The notes under the pieces were generated by a model, which worked only from the letters and a program-made list of their open reading frames with translations, had not been told where the DNA came from and made no database searches. This document shows, piece after piece, positions 1 to 37,098 of a stretch of 64,000 nt of DNA. Positions within the stretch are counted from its first letter, which is position 1; each line of letters starts with the position of its first letter. The DNA comes from Ascaris suum (taxonomy: Eukaryota; Nematoda; Chromadorea; Rhabditida; Ascarididae): the NCBI GenBank assembly GCA_013433145.1, contig CM024180.1, positions 6,514,001 to 6,578,000 of the forward strand, in the 5' to 3' direction. Position numbers and translations under genes: made by a program.

Positions 1-335
1 GGAAAGCAGATTATCATGATATCCACTGTTTCAGAATTTTTTTAAACCCCTGACAAAGGTTCTAGCTGCATTTTTTTCATCGGATCTCAGTTACCGGCCT
101 TTTAAACTCTCGTGAAACGATTATAACATATTAGATACTAGTAGACGATAAATGGACGCATTACGCATCATTACAGCCTACTCAGCTATTAGAAGAGAAA
201 AGCGCAATTCGTAAATTTTAGTCCAGCGATATTTAAACAATAAAAGTACATCGTATTTCGCATACGACTAACCTTACAGAATATCTCGGAATTGAAATAA
301 CACTGGAGGATTTCAAAATATATGAGCCATTTTAG

Positions 336-1244
336 GACAATATTTACCGGTAACTGGAGCGCCATCAAGCATCCCACAACAAGGCCAATGTCCTGGAGGT
401 CCTTCATTGCCCATTCACTGTGATCCGAAACGCCCATGGCCACAATGTCCTCCACAGAGCTATTGCTATGCTACAAATTCGGTTGATGTTGGACCTTACT
501 TTTGCTGTCCTATCTGTAAGTTATTCTCTAATATTATTTCCTTACTTCTAGTTCCCATACAAACAACTAAGAATATGAGCTAATATTTATGCTCACATTC
601 ACGAATGACGGCACCTATCATCATTTATATTACATCCATGTGGAAGCGTATATGACTAGCAAACGTTTTCGTTATAGACTCTTCTATTTATAAACAATCT
701 CATACTATAGTCTTTCTCGGTGCTAAAGTACTGTAAATATGAGTACTGTAGACATGGCATGATGAACACATCGTCAAAACTCCTAAAATAGACCACGATA
801 TTTTTTTCTCTTTTCCAGAGAGATATTTCCCAATAATACCGTAAAACCGCAATTAAGAGCACATTTTCAAATAGTCCGCCTGAGCATAAAATTGTGAATT
901 TTTGCCACATTCTATTTGTGTAAAGAACTTCAGGTTATCGTCATTATTTCTTTCTCACCTTTATACGATAGCTACAATTCGTGCAACATACATGCACGTT
1001 CGGCATTTATCCCTTTTACATACCTTTTTTTGCATACTGCGACAACTGTTCCGCTTCAGGGTCCACCTACGGCTCTCTGTGGAGGCCAACAGGACCAAAC
1101 TACAACTACATCCCACCGATGCCAGAAAACTGGCCTGATGTGATCAGAATGACTGCTAATTGGCCTTCATCGGCTGTCGGCATCCCAAGTGGTAATACTT
1201 ATCAAGGTGCTGCACCTCAACCTTATGGATTCAGAAGCCAAAAG
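336..1244 (+). CDS. secreted cysteine-rich protein, lustrin-type repeat (partial, two exons)
   Basis: Two exons join in frame: 336-515 (acceptor ATTTTAG, donor GTAAGT) and 1060-1244 (acceptor CTTCAG, donor GTAAGC). The first exon carries six cysteines in the spacing of the lustrin cysteine-rich repeat: QCPGG, HCDP, QCPP, YCYA and the final FCCP. The split codon TGG links it to a second exon rich in Pro, Asn, Tyr and Trp (PTGPNYNYIPPMPENWP). Proteins of this type are usually extracellular, matrix- or cuticle-associated; that role is inferred from the family. The upstream start and signal peptide are not in the window. Downstream, the frame stays open past the donor at 1245 and reaches TGA-free sequence ending in TAA at 1284-1286, so either this is the last exon read through or a further exon exists that I could not find. 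Exons are well supported; the name of the family is a pattern-based call. Confidence 0.6.
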
Positions 1245-1286
1245 GTAAGCATCGACAATGTGGCTATAGATCGTCGCCGTAGTTAA

Positions 1287-4200
1287 TCTCTCTGATTATC
1301 AAAATATCATTGCTTCGTTTTATTCATGATGGAAATTAAATGAATTTTTTTTTTAATATGGGATTTAGGGATAAAACAATTGCCATATTCAGACCGTCTT
1401 CTACTTAGAGCATTAATTTAGTCGATTTCTTGAATTAATACTTTTGTTATAATCGAATATCACAAAAAATTTCACCTTCATATATTGCACCCAAGAAATC
1501 TCCAGATCGTTATATTACCATAATTTTCCAATATTCTCTCCGTTCCCTCAATTTGTTCATTATATTCGATCCTTTTAATAATCAGTGCAATGAACCTTTC
1601 AGAGGGAAAAATAACCACCGTCACAATATCTCTCTTCTATTTCACTGTAACATTCAGAAAATTCAAAAAATTTACGTTAAAAAAAAGATTCATTTCCACT
1701 AATATGAGGTCTCTTGGTAATGTTCACCGATATGAGGTCTTTCTCGATATCTTTACGCTACTGAAGTTATTGAAGCAAAAATAAATCGAATCGATGAAAT
1801 AATTCCTCAAAAATTATGCAAAATTTGCCCAATATTTTTAAATTATTTTCGTCGATTTCATTACAATAAATCTCGCCGGTAATCGAAAATATTTCTCGAA
1901 AGATTAATGCAATAAACACAACTTTGTAATCAACGAACTGAGCAATAAGATATCGGTATCTACAGAATGAATTACGGATCATTCTCAGAATGAAATGTCC
2001 GAAATACCTCAGTGTAGCAATTTTTTTTCCCAAAGCAATTTTACTCGCTGAGAGATCAATTCAATGGGGTAACTAGTTTGCTTCATTTAACAATTCAGTG
2101 GCAGAAAGCAAGTCCTCTTTATTATTATAGCTCTGAACAAATATTTGCTGTTTAACATCAACAAGAAGACGACCTATTTAGCCAAATGCCGGCTGAAGAA
2201 AAAACACATCTGGGGTAAACACCGTATTTTGTACTTTTCAATAAAAACATTAGTGTCTGCAGCAGTTACAATCAAAAAATGTTTACTTTTCAGGTATAGT
2301 TAGAGGACAAACCTAATAATGCAATTTCTTCTGAAAAACAAGCTCTAATTGCTCACTTTATATGCAAAAAATTTTGGAAAAACCCGGGAAGAATTTCTGC
2401 AAAAAAAGCAATGAAAGCCTGCATGGTCCTTTTTAAGTTTACAATAGTTAGCATCATGAGAGTAACTCGTATTATTCAACCATTCGACCAATTCCGACCT
2501 CTATTTTTCCATTCGCTTAACAACTCATTTTCAAAAATTTCCTCATTTTTTCAAATCTTCGAAATTTCAAATTCAAATTACGAAATTTCGAATTCAGAGT
2601 TCAGAATTTTCCAATTCAACGGTTGATTTTTTTCTCGTTTTCATAGGAATGGAATGGAAAATAAGCGTTTTTTTTAGTATGCAAAATTGAAATAATTAAA
2701 TAGTCGAATAGTAAATGATACGGTAGTAACTTGTTATTTTTCAGCATCGATTTGTTCATAGCAAAATGCGCTAAACTTGCAATTTTTTCTTGGCAGTTAT
2801 ATAAATAAGTGTTCAAAATATTATATATCCATTTAATGCAATGAATTGTAAAGAAAAATTTGACTTCTATTTTATAGTTATTTAAATGTGAAGTAATTGA
2901 TACTTCAGTACAACGCTTATAACGACGATGTAGAAGCGCAAAAGCGTTCAATTGAAACGTCTATCAACGAATGGATGGAAGCGAAAAAGGCAAAGGTCAC
3001 TTAATTTGTAACTATTACCCAGCGCAATATTTATCTCTGTATATCCTTTTATTTTTCTTTTCTGATGGCACATACTTACGTCTAAATCATCCCATCCCCT
3101 CCCCTCTGCCACTCCTCAACCTCATGCTCACCTCCCCCCCCCCCCCCCCCCCCCTCCCCATTCAAGAAGCTTTTCCACTGTAAAAATAAAGTTCTCTAGA
3201 GCAAAAATTAATTCCTGTTTCAATCTCAATTATAACAATGAAGACTTTAAATGTAATTATTCATTTTTTACCGAATACTTCAATTTAAGAATAATCTACA
3301 TAACTGAAAATAATGTGCGAAAAAAAAACGAGCTAAATAAGTCGAAAATTAAAGGTATTTATTTATACCTTGTCAATGGTGAATCAATTCAAATGTTACT
3401 ATTCTTGAATTCTAGCATGATTGCCTTATAAGGTTCCACGTCAACGATCTCATTATAACGAAATCCTATTGTGCTATATGCCTAAGGATATTTTTGTAGC
3501 TATTCTATTACCAGCTAGAATGCTTAAGCAAGCATAACTATAATTATGTACCATAGTACTTAATCGTCATACTGCAATTCACTCGCCATATCACTTTCTT
3601 ATTTAAAAAAGAAAAAATTCGTTTTGCCCGTTCACCTCAATATATAGCTGAAAGCGTTCATTGTTGAAAACATTTCGTTAATAAACGAAAAAAAGAGGTG
3701 AAAATCTGTTGAGTAGAATGCATTTAAATATATCAAATATCATCGCAAATTTATATCGAATTCAGCTGTATAAAGATATTTTCAAAACGGTTGGAAAATT
3801 TTTATAACATTAATAAATTTTCCCTAAGTTTAATAAATGTTTTTTTCAGTGAAACGCTTCAACGAAACGATTTTCTTCAAATGCATGATGGTGGATGGTT
3901 ATCTGTAAATCTGTGCATCAAATTTCGACTCTATTTTTTTTTTTTATTATTTATACGAATACCGAAACAACGATTTCCTTTCATATTTGTATTGTATTTT
4001 ATCGAAAAACCATAAATATTTTCGAAAAATTTCTTCCACAAATGCATCATTTCCCGTCAAAAAAAAGGGGCAATGCAAACGCATTTTGCATCTTGCATCT
4101 AAAAATGCATTAGAATGCATCTTTTAATAAAAATGCATTTTCAGAAACTCCAAATGAAATCAAAGAATTAAGTTTTCACTTGAAACGCAGTGACAGTTTT

Positions 4201-4885
4201 CGAGTGAATTTACTCTTAGTAAGTGCAGAAGCGTGAAAAAGAAGGAGCTTGATATCGCATACATTTTCACAGACAATTTCGTACATCACATCAACCGTTT
4301 TCAATAAGTACCAACAAATAACACGACGCACCTAATAAGGCACATATTTGAATTTCGAATTATCAGACTGGTCTTACTGACAGCCGGCAAAATATTCATT
4401 TGCCGACGTTTTGAACAGCTGATGATTTTTTTACGATGCCATTTTATGATCTTACACCACATATGTGAGACCTTGGCCAAAATCGACAGCTATTTCTAAG
4501 TCTTAGACGATCTGCATTGGTCTCTTCAAAGCTCTTCGTTTCGATAAGCCGTTCGCCTCCGACCTTTGAACTCTTGCAGCGTTTTATTCAAGTAAATTGA
4601 ATATTTTATCGCTAATATTTGTCTTATTATTTCACTACTGCGTGTTACAACTGTTCGCGTATCAAACTTTTCCACAGCTTAAGCAAGAATTTAGAAAAAA
4701 CCGGATCAAAATTCGTCCAACGGAGGTTGAGATATCACATAGGAGAAATCGGGGACGCGCACAAAAGCGCCGCTCCGCCAGCTCCTCGCTTCCTTTCTCA
4801 CAGACCACATCACTCACCAAGCCACAGAAAGACACTAGGCCAAGTAATACACAAAGGCTCGCGCCTTCGGCGCGATAACGTGGAC
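1287..4885. other. intergenic, no gene recognised
   Basis: AT-rich DNA with many short open frames on both strands, none with splice sites or recognisable protein character. It contains a C21 run (3134-3154). A GC-richer stretch from about 4725 to 4880 ends where the left arm of the fold-back element starts. Confidence 0.5.
3134..3154. repeat. poly-C run (21 bases)
   Basis: Uninterrupted cytosine run inside a pyrimidine-rich stretch. Similar runs occur at 20000-20015, 26230-26241, 31990-32006 (G), 36225-36244, 41357-41369 (G), 58783-58796 (G) and 58863-58880 (G). Confidence 0.9.
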
Positions 4886-7339
4886 GAAAGAGTAAAACAG
4901 CTTACGATCTTCTCTATTAAATAGATTTCCTGTAGCCTTTCTAAACGTTCATAAGAAAGTTAACATCATCCGAAGGATTGATGCTCAGGAGGAGGGACTC
5001 CCGCCCCTCCTTTAACCCCTGCCTTCTTCCGCGTGCATTTGGTGATATGGGAAGAGAGTAAAATCGTTTCCGTAACCCTCTCACATTTGCCTCTACCCAG
5101 TCGCGCAATGCTATTTCCAAAAATTACGGAAGAACTGGCCCCATTATGGATCCTTCCAAAGGATTTGCCTGGCGCGTCGAGTGGCACAACATTTTCCGGA
5201 AAATTTATCATATTCAGGGTTTTTTTCGTCGCTTGGCATTTAGCCGACAACAAGCGCCACATGATTACACAGGTAGTGCAAAAATGTCAAGGTAAATCCA
5301 GGTAGATCAAAATACGAAGTAGATCAAAGTAGATCAAAATCTGGAGGTAGATGAAAATATGAAGGTAGATCAAAGTACAAAGTAGATCAAAATGTGAAGG
5401 CACATCAAAGTGTCAGAGTAGATCAAAGCGAGAAGGTGAATCAGAGTACATAAAAATGTAAAGATAGATCAAGGCAGATCAAAATGTGAACATAGATCAA
5501 AGTATCAGATCAGATCAAACGTGACGGTAGACCGAACTAGATCGAAATGTGAATTTAGATGAAAATAGATCAAATGAGAAGGTTGATCAAAATATGAAGG
5601 TTTCACGTTCTGATGTACTTCAATACTTTGAACAACGTGCATATTTTGGTCTATCTTCACTTTTTGATCTACTTTGACTATCGTCATATTCTGATCTACT
5701 TTCAGGTTTTCATCTGCACTGATCTATCTTCATATTTTGATCTAGATTCATTTACCCTTACATTTCGTCTACTTTGATCTGCCTCACATTTTGATCTACT
5801 TCGATCTGCCCTCATATTTTGATCTTCTTTCATACTCTGATCTACCTTCACCTTTATCTACTTGATCTTCCTTCACATTTTGATCTACTCCGATACTTCG
5901 ATCTACCTTGATATTTTGACCTATTTTGATCTACGTTCACTTTTTATGTACTTTGATCTGCCTTCTCATTTGGCCCACTTTCATACTTTGATCTCCGTCA
6001 ATTTTTGATCTACCTTGATCTACCGTGATCTATTTTCCTATTGTGATCTACCTTCATTTTTGATCTACTTCATATTTTGACTTTGATCTACCTTCACATT
6101 TTGATCTCGTTCGATTCTCATATTTTGATTTACCCTCATACTTTCTACTCTGATCATTTTGATTTGCTTTGATCTACCTCATTCGTCTACTTTGGTCTGC
6201 TCACATTTTCTACCTTTACACTTTGATCTACCTCCAGTTTGATGCACTTTGATCACCTTCATATTTTGATCTACCCTGGTACTTTGATCCACGCTCGTGT
6301 TTTCATACACTTTGATCTACCCTCATTTTGATCTAATCTACCTCACATTTCGTCTACTTTCATACTCTGATGTCCCTTCACATTTTGATATACTTTGACG
6401 TGCCTTCTTATTCTGATCTACTTTGGTCTGTGTTCATATTTTGATCTACTTTGATCTACCCTCATATTTTGATCTGCTCTCACACCTTGATCTTCCTTGA
6501 TATTTTGACCTACTTTGATCAACCTTCACATTTCGATCTACTCTGGTACTTTGATCTACACTCGTATTTTGATCTGCTTTAATTTACTTTGATCTACCTT
6601 TATATGGTGATCTACCTTCAGGTCTCGATCCACTTTGATCTACCTTCATATTTAGATGTACTTTGATCCACCTTCACGTTTAATCTGGTTCGATCTACCT
6701 TCCGATTTTGATCTGCTTTGATGCTTTGATCCTTCATGTTTTGATCTACTTTGATCTGCCTTCACATTTTCACCTACTTTGATCTACCTTCATATGTTCA
6801 TCCACTTTGATACTTTGATCTACCTTCACGTTTTGACGCACTTTGATACTTTGATCAACCTGCATATTTTGATCTACCTTTACATTTTGATCTACTCTGA
6901 CTGTTCGATCTAACTTGACATTTTGATCTATTTTGATCTACGTTCCCATTTTTATGTACTTTGATACTTTGATTTACCTTCATGTTTTGATCTACCTTCA
7001 TATTTTGATTTACTTTGATCTACCTTCAGATTTTGATCTACTTTGATCTTGCTTTGTATTTTGATCTACCTGGACTTACCTTGACATTGCACTACCTGTG
7101 CAGTCATCTGGCGCATGTTGTCGGCTATATGCCAGGTGGCGAAAAAAGTCCTGGATATGAAAATTTTCCGGAAAATGTTGTGCCACTCGACGCGCCAGGC
7201 AAATCCTTTGGAAGGATCCATAGCGGGGCCAGTTTTTCCGCAATTTTTGGAAATAGCATTGCGCGATTTTTTATGAACGTGTAGAAGGGCTAGGGGAATC
7301 TATTTAATACAGAAGATCCTTAGCTGCTTTACTCTTTCT
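4886..7339. mobile_element. fold-back (long inverted repeat) element with internal tandem array
   Basis: Two arms are reverse complements of each other. The outer pair is 4886-4952 against 7265-7339; the inner pair is 5102-5292 against 7076-7265, about 90% identical by eye over roughly 190 bases. Landmarks shared by both inner arms include GGATCCTTCCAAAGGATTTG and TGGCGCGTCGAGTGGCACAA. The arms also give matching short peptides in opposite directions (…NFPENVVPLDAPGKSFGRIH…), which follows from the inversion and is not evidence of a gene. Between the arms lies a tandem array (5293-7075). The left arm holds about 150 extra bases (4953-5101) with no counterpart on the right. No transposase is visible, so this looks like a non-autonomous fold-back or MITE-like element, or a segment duplicated in inverted orientation. 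Exact ends and target-site duplication were not resolved. Confidence 0.7.
5293..7075. repeat. degenerate tandem array of 'TTTGATCTACCTTCATAT'-type units, inverted near 5605
   Basis: From 5293 to about 5600 the plus strand reads AGGTAGATCAAAATATGA-like units; after about 5612 it reads the complement, TTTGATCTACTTTGATCTACCTTC, for about 1.46 kb. Units are roughly 15 to 30 bases long and diverged, with recurring GATCTAC cores alternating with TTCATATTTT or TTCACATTTT. The array sits wholly between the inverted arms of the fold-back element. Confidence 0.85.
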
Positions 7340-31336
<23,997 letters not shown>

Positions 31337-32700
31337 CTAAAATTTCATGAAAATTTCTTGATGAAAAAGAGAGGAAAAAAGCATTTGAGGAAAAAAAAAT
31401 TGGCTAGAAATGTGGAGAAATGAGAGATAAAAAAATTGAGAAATTGCTTTAGAAAAAAAGAGGAGCAAAAGATAATGAAAAATAAAATAAGAGAGAAATT
31501 TAAACGATATTTTTTGATGAAATTTTAATGAACTTTAGTTAAGAAAACTGTAGAAGTCTTGTTGGTGTTGTTTCGCTAATTACAGTACTTTTTTTTGTAC
31601 GTTGTTTGCGTATTCCATTGCGCTCAACGACCAAATTACGTCTCAAAGGAGATGAATCTAGTTTTTTTTTTAAGACCATCATATTTTATAATATAAAATA
31701 AAAAGTTCTTTGAGAAGTTATTGATGAAAATAACACTATATAATCTTGAAAGGAACGACGTGGCTACTATATTTACCATAATCGATATTAGTTAGTGGTC
31801 ACTTGGTCACTCTGATGGTGATTGCAAGTATATGATGTGATCCTAATTTCTTATAGTTTTAAATGCTTCATTTCAAGTCACTTTATTTGAAATCAATTCC
31901 ATACTATTGAGAAATACTGATCGAGGGTAGTCTGCTTGCGTACTGATGGATTTGATAAGGAGTTAATACTAGAAATTCTAATTTGGGGAGGGGGGGGGGG
32001 GGGGGGATAAGAGGAAGAAGGTGTTTTTGATGAAAAAAAAAGTCAATTTTATTTCCACATCTATAGTCATACTTCAATCTCTGATTGTAATGCCTTCTAT
32101 AAATTTTCCGTTTATTTTCACTCATTACATCCGGTTGCCGATTTGCTTTTGTGAAATTTATAAAGCAAATCAATGCATATTAGATATCGCTTTTTTTTCT
32201 AAGGCAGCGATCACTCATCGAAGAGAAATGAAAACGAGCGATTTTTACTGGGAGCGATAGCAAAAGGAAATTACTTTGCTTTGAGATTCTTTTATTATTG
32301 AAACGCTTTTAGTTTCTCATTTTTCGAGAAGAGAGTAATAATAGATAGTTTCATTTTGTTTATAAGTTTGATTTGTCGATGCAAAAAAATGTTTATAGGT
32401 TTTGCCAACTTAAAATTTACGTCATTTTAAGAATGACGTCATTGCAATTGATATAAGCATATGGAACTGTACCTGTGACGTCTACAGTTGAGATGACAAT
32501 GATATGATAAAGGAACTTTATCCGGAAAAGAATATGGTGTATTGGTTAATTAGGGATAATTTGACTATACACTTCTCGTCTGAGGGTAACTGCTCTCTAT
32601 GAATTTATAGCGAGTGGTGAAATTTATTTCGACTCGTTCCAGCATTGTATAATAAGTAGCAACGTATCGCCACCGTAAGCAAGTAAATGTTTTTTATTTA

Positions 32701-32884
32701 TTATTCTCTCTCACCCGGTATATTATAAACCGTACTACCTTATAACACCATTTCTGTATAGTCTTATTCTCTCATCCGGATGAAATAAACCATACTACTT
32801 TACAGTACCATTTCTTTATAGTATTTTTCTCTCACCTGGTATGAAATAAACCGTACTACTTTGCAGTACCATTTCCGTTAGTCA
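32701..32884. repeat. 61-base tandem repeat, three copies
   Basis: Three diverged copies start near 32701, 32764 and 32824. Each holds TTCTCTCACC, ATAAACCGTACTAC and CAGTACCATTTC-type blocks in the same order. Confidence 0.85.
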
Positions 32885-33811
32885 TAGAGAACCAAGTCAT
32901 GAAATGCGATACACAATGAAAAAAAATGAGCTAAAACTATTTCGTCAATCTCATTAGAATATTGCTTCTGTTCAATAAAATAGAAGTGGAAAATCTATAA
33001 CTATTGAATAACGAAAGTCTTGCTGATATTTTATTCGTATTTAATCATAATTTTTGCAATATATATATAACATGGAATTTCCACTTTAAAAAATGATTCA
33101 ATATGATAAATTGAAGAAAAAAAAATCACTCTCGGCGAATCGTTCTTAAAATCACACTTCATCAAACAATTTCCGTAGAATTTCAAATGAATTGTGATAT
33201 TTTCCCATTATAAATAATTTAATTATCTTTTTACAAATTCCTTTTCTATTTTTTATCACTTACTATTTAATTTCCCACATTTTATTTTTATTTAGTTGCT
33301 TTCTTACAGTCACTATCATATTATCAATGGGCTGTTTTTTATTACTAGTTAACTAAATTTTTGTTATATTGTTATCAATTATACCAACACTGTATTATTA
33401 TCACTAATGTTATCAATTACCATTATAATTCTCAGAAATACCATTACGCTATCATTTACTATCAATGATTGTATTACTAAGTTACAATTACAGTTACTTT
33501 ATATGATCGATCACAAGTAGCCAATGAGTGATATATACCCATTCCAAATTGAAATCATCAATATTTCCCTCTAAATCGTAGTGGTGTCATAAAACATCAA
33601 ACACGTCCCTATTTCGATTGTAGGTTATCAAAAAAAAAGGACATTTATTTTTGTTGCGTTGCATTGCGAGAAAAGCGATTGCACTTCTCGCATGAATTGG
33701 CCGAAAATCTTTGGTCGCATCTATGCACTTTTTCGCCAAATTTCGTCGTGCAAATGGCCTTCTACTAGGTACTCTAAATTCCTAAATTCACTGATAAACG
33801 TAGAATAACAC

Positions 33812-34080
33812 CTGTATTTGATGCCCTACCAATAAAGGTACATTATTCTCGGTGGCCAATACTGTAACAATACAGGGGCAAACTAACTTTAATTTTAGCT
33901 ATTACATCAGTGCAGATATACTAGTATTTGACGTTACAGCAATGCAGATATGTTAAGTCTGCTATTTGACGGTATACTATTCGATACATGCAAGCTAGCT
34001 CAGCTATTCGATACTATGCTAATGCGGATTCGCTAAGTGTGTTTTTTGATGCCACAATAATTTAGGTACACAAATTCTAA
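33812..34080. repeat. degenerate minisatellite, about 38-base period
   Basis: Five or more diverged units share TATTTGA-GC/GT, an ATGC(A/G)GATA-like middle and a GCTAAGT-like end. Similarity is visible by eye but low. Confidence 0.5.
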
Positions 34081-35267
34081 TATTCGCGAATACTGTTGAG
34101 TTTAAAAACTCTATGAGCGGTGCTCATTAAAAATTTCGTAGATTAATCTTCGAATTTTTTGCTGTGAAGATCGAACAAAAGGCAAAAAAAGCATTTATAT
34201 TTGAGGAAAGTTTTCCATGTGAATGTGATTACCTGCTATAGCAAATTATCAACCGACAGACACACGGTACCGTATGGCTAAAATATGAAGTGCTTTCTTT
34301 AACGGGATCAAAGAGCACTGTTTGAAGGGTGCGGAGTGGAGAGCGGAGGAGGTAGGGGGAGGGGGGGGGAGGTAGAGAGTTGGAGAGGGGGGGGGGCGAA
34401 ATATCAGTGCAACATCTTCTAACGAGACCTTAGTTTGTTCCGTCTTCCACAGTTAGTAGCCGTCGATTAAACGACATATATTACATTTATCAAAACTGTT
34501 TGTTTCTCGAATATGAAAACGAAAAGAACGAAAAAAACAAGAGAGTTTCTTCGACATCAATGATTTCATGCTCTGAAACGAGTAATAAATCAAGGCTGAA
34601 ATTTCATAAACCTAGAAATAAAAGTATTGAAGTTATTTGCTTGAATATTTTTAAATATTATTCATAAGAACATACGAAAAAAATACTAGTTTCCGGTTAT
34701 TCCAGAAAATATACCTCTGTGACCGATACGAGTAATATATTTTTGTCCATTTTTGGCCGTTGATTAGATTTTAAACTTAGGCGTAGCAATATATAAATCA
34801 GCCGGCTTAATTTTAAACTCTCCACTATCAATGGTTGGGCGAATAAACCAATCGATGAATGGAAACCGCAATGGCCATGTCGACCACATCTATTCTCTCT
34901 TAGAAAATGTCCATTTTGGCCATTTAATTTACATATGTAATTTCATAAATAAACTTACATTTTATCATTGAGTGTGACTTGCTTTGGGTCGCCACATCCA
35001 TCCATAACAACTTCGAATGAGGAGAACTACAGCGTGTAGTGGGAGATAGAGAATAAAAGAAGATGGAATAGAGTGGAATAGAGTAAAGAACGGATTAGAA
35101 TGAAAATGAGACGACGTCCTGGGAATAGAGAAATATAACCAATACCGAATGAGATCAACGACAGATGCGTTTCGACACTCTTGGATTTAAGATGTTGAAA
35201 TTAACCTCTCAAATACTTTCCTCTTACTGCAATATATTTTCTGTTAATATTTGAAATGAATTTTCAG

Positions 35268-35404
<137 letters not shown>

Positions 35405-37050
35405 CGAAATAAACTACTAAAAAATTATGAAAATTATAAATTTCAAAAAAGAAAAAACCGGAAGCCAGAAGAAAATAAGAAATTTTTTTAACACACGAAA
35501 ATCGGAAGAAAATAAGAAAAATTTGAGTATTCTGATCGTTAATTCAAGAGGAATGAGGACGAGAAAATCGTTGCCTTCATCGATGAGTGTATTTATATAA
35601 AAACGAACGAGCGCATTTTGGACGTCTTCGACGCGCCCACCCCGACCACCGATCACATTCTTCATCATCGTAGACTCAACATTTCATGCTTCATCGCCAC
35701 ACATTGACGAGATGGTTCATAGATTTTTTTTTGTTTTTTATTTTATTTGAGTTGTTATTTTCGATTATTAGAAAGTATGACTGTAGTAGAAAGCGTAATC
35801 TTGAAATGACAGGTTTTCCATTCTAAGGTGAATTAGCAATCTCTTTCAATTACCTTTGCAATGAATACAGGTAACGTCCTTGCGAGTACGAATTTATAAT
35901 ACCTGTTGAAAAAAAAAAAAAACGCGAATCATTAGATGACAATAGCGGAAATTTCAGCAACGATATCACGTGCTTGTCACACTTCGATTTTTTAAAGTGC
36001 TTCATTTGATGAAAATGCTCAGTTAAGTCGTCAAAAAAGCGATTCTTCTGATGTCATTTTTCTTTCTTTATTTTATTACTTACTTTTCATTCCATTTTTT
36101 TTTAAAATTACTGGTCTGCTGTATTCTATTTTCCATAATCTTATCACTTTTATAGAATATGATGTAATCAAAATCTAAAATATTTTCATATATGTGCATT
36201 AAAATTGATAGTGATTGTGAATTTCCCCCCCCCCCCCCCCCCCCTTCCCCGAAAAATTTTAACACTCATTGCACATTTCATCTGTAACAAGATCAATGCA
36301 GCAATTTTTTCAGTCATAACCAAATGTTTCACTTTACAGTAACTTTATAATTATGCGCCACAGGGGTCATTTAGGTCGAGTAAACATCGCGCTATACAAA
36401 TCAGTTATATTGAACTCTAATAATAGTACATTCATTTATCTCTTCCAATGTTTTTTTTTTTTAAATCATGAGTTGAATTTTGAATGTGTGAAAACATTAG
36501 GAAACGAAAAAGAACTGAAAATCAATCATATTTACTAAGCGAGTTTTTTGTTTATCCGAAGAAAAAAAACAAACGTTTCCTATCTTAAAACGAAAAGAAA
36601 ATGAAAAAAAAATACGATGAATAATTTTAGAAAAAGTTTACTTTTCAATTGTATTTTATTTTTCGTTTCGCCTCAATTTAATTTTATTGATTTTAGATTT
36701 TTTTTTTTTTTTTGAAATATCGAAATCGAATTTCCTCTAAGTGAATTTCGAAAATTTTCTTCCCTAACAATAATTTGCTAATTATATTTTCTATGGTGTT
36801 CTTTTCGCTTTTGCAAATAATATTCGCCCTTTGATTTATTTTATTTCTTTTGCAATAATTGCTTTGTAAAAATGCATTACGATAATATCATTTCTTTTTT
36901 TGCTTCTATATATTTGCTTGTCAGTACCATTCTTTTAAAGCCAACTCATGAACTATAGCAGTTATGATTTCAAAATGGAACACAAATTTTAGGCCTATCA
37001 AGTCTTACGGCTATTTAACCTTGCAAGGAGAGATTACCAAAAGTTCACTG

Positions 37051-37098
37051 TACTCACTAAACTGGTCTAGTGGTTACTCACTAAACTGGTCTAGTGGT
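37051..37098. repeat. 24-base tandem duplication
   Basis: Two identical head-to-tail copies of a unit that begins TACTCACTAAACTGGTC. Confidence 0.9.

Noticed and set aside
4966..5262. Minus-strand frame NFPENVVPLDAPGKSFG, repeated as a plus-strand frame at 7015-7284
   Set aside because: The match is caused by the inverted arms of one repeat element. The frames end at different places and show no family.
5293..7075. Possible CRISPR-like array
   Set aside because: Units are short, diverged and contiguous with no unique spacers, and the genome is a nematode's.
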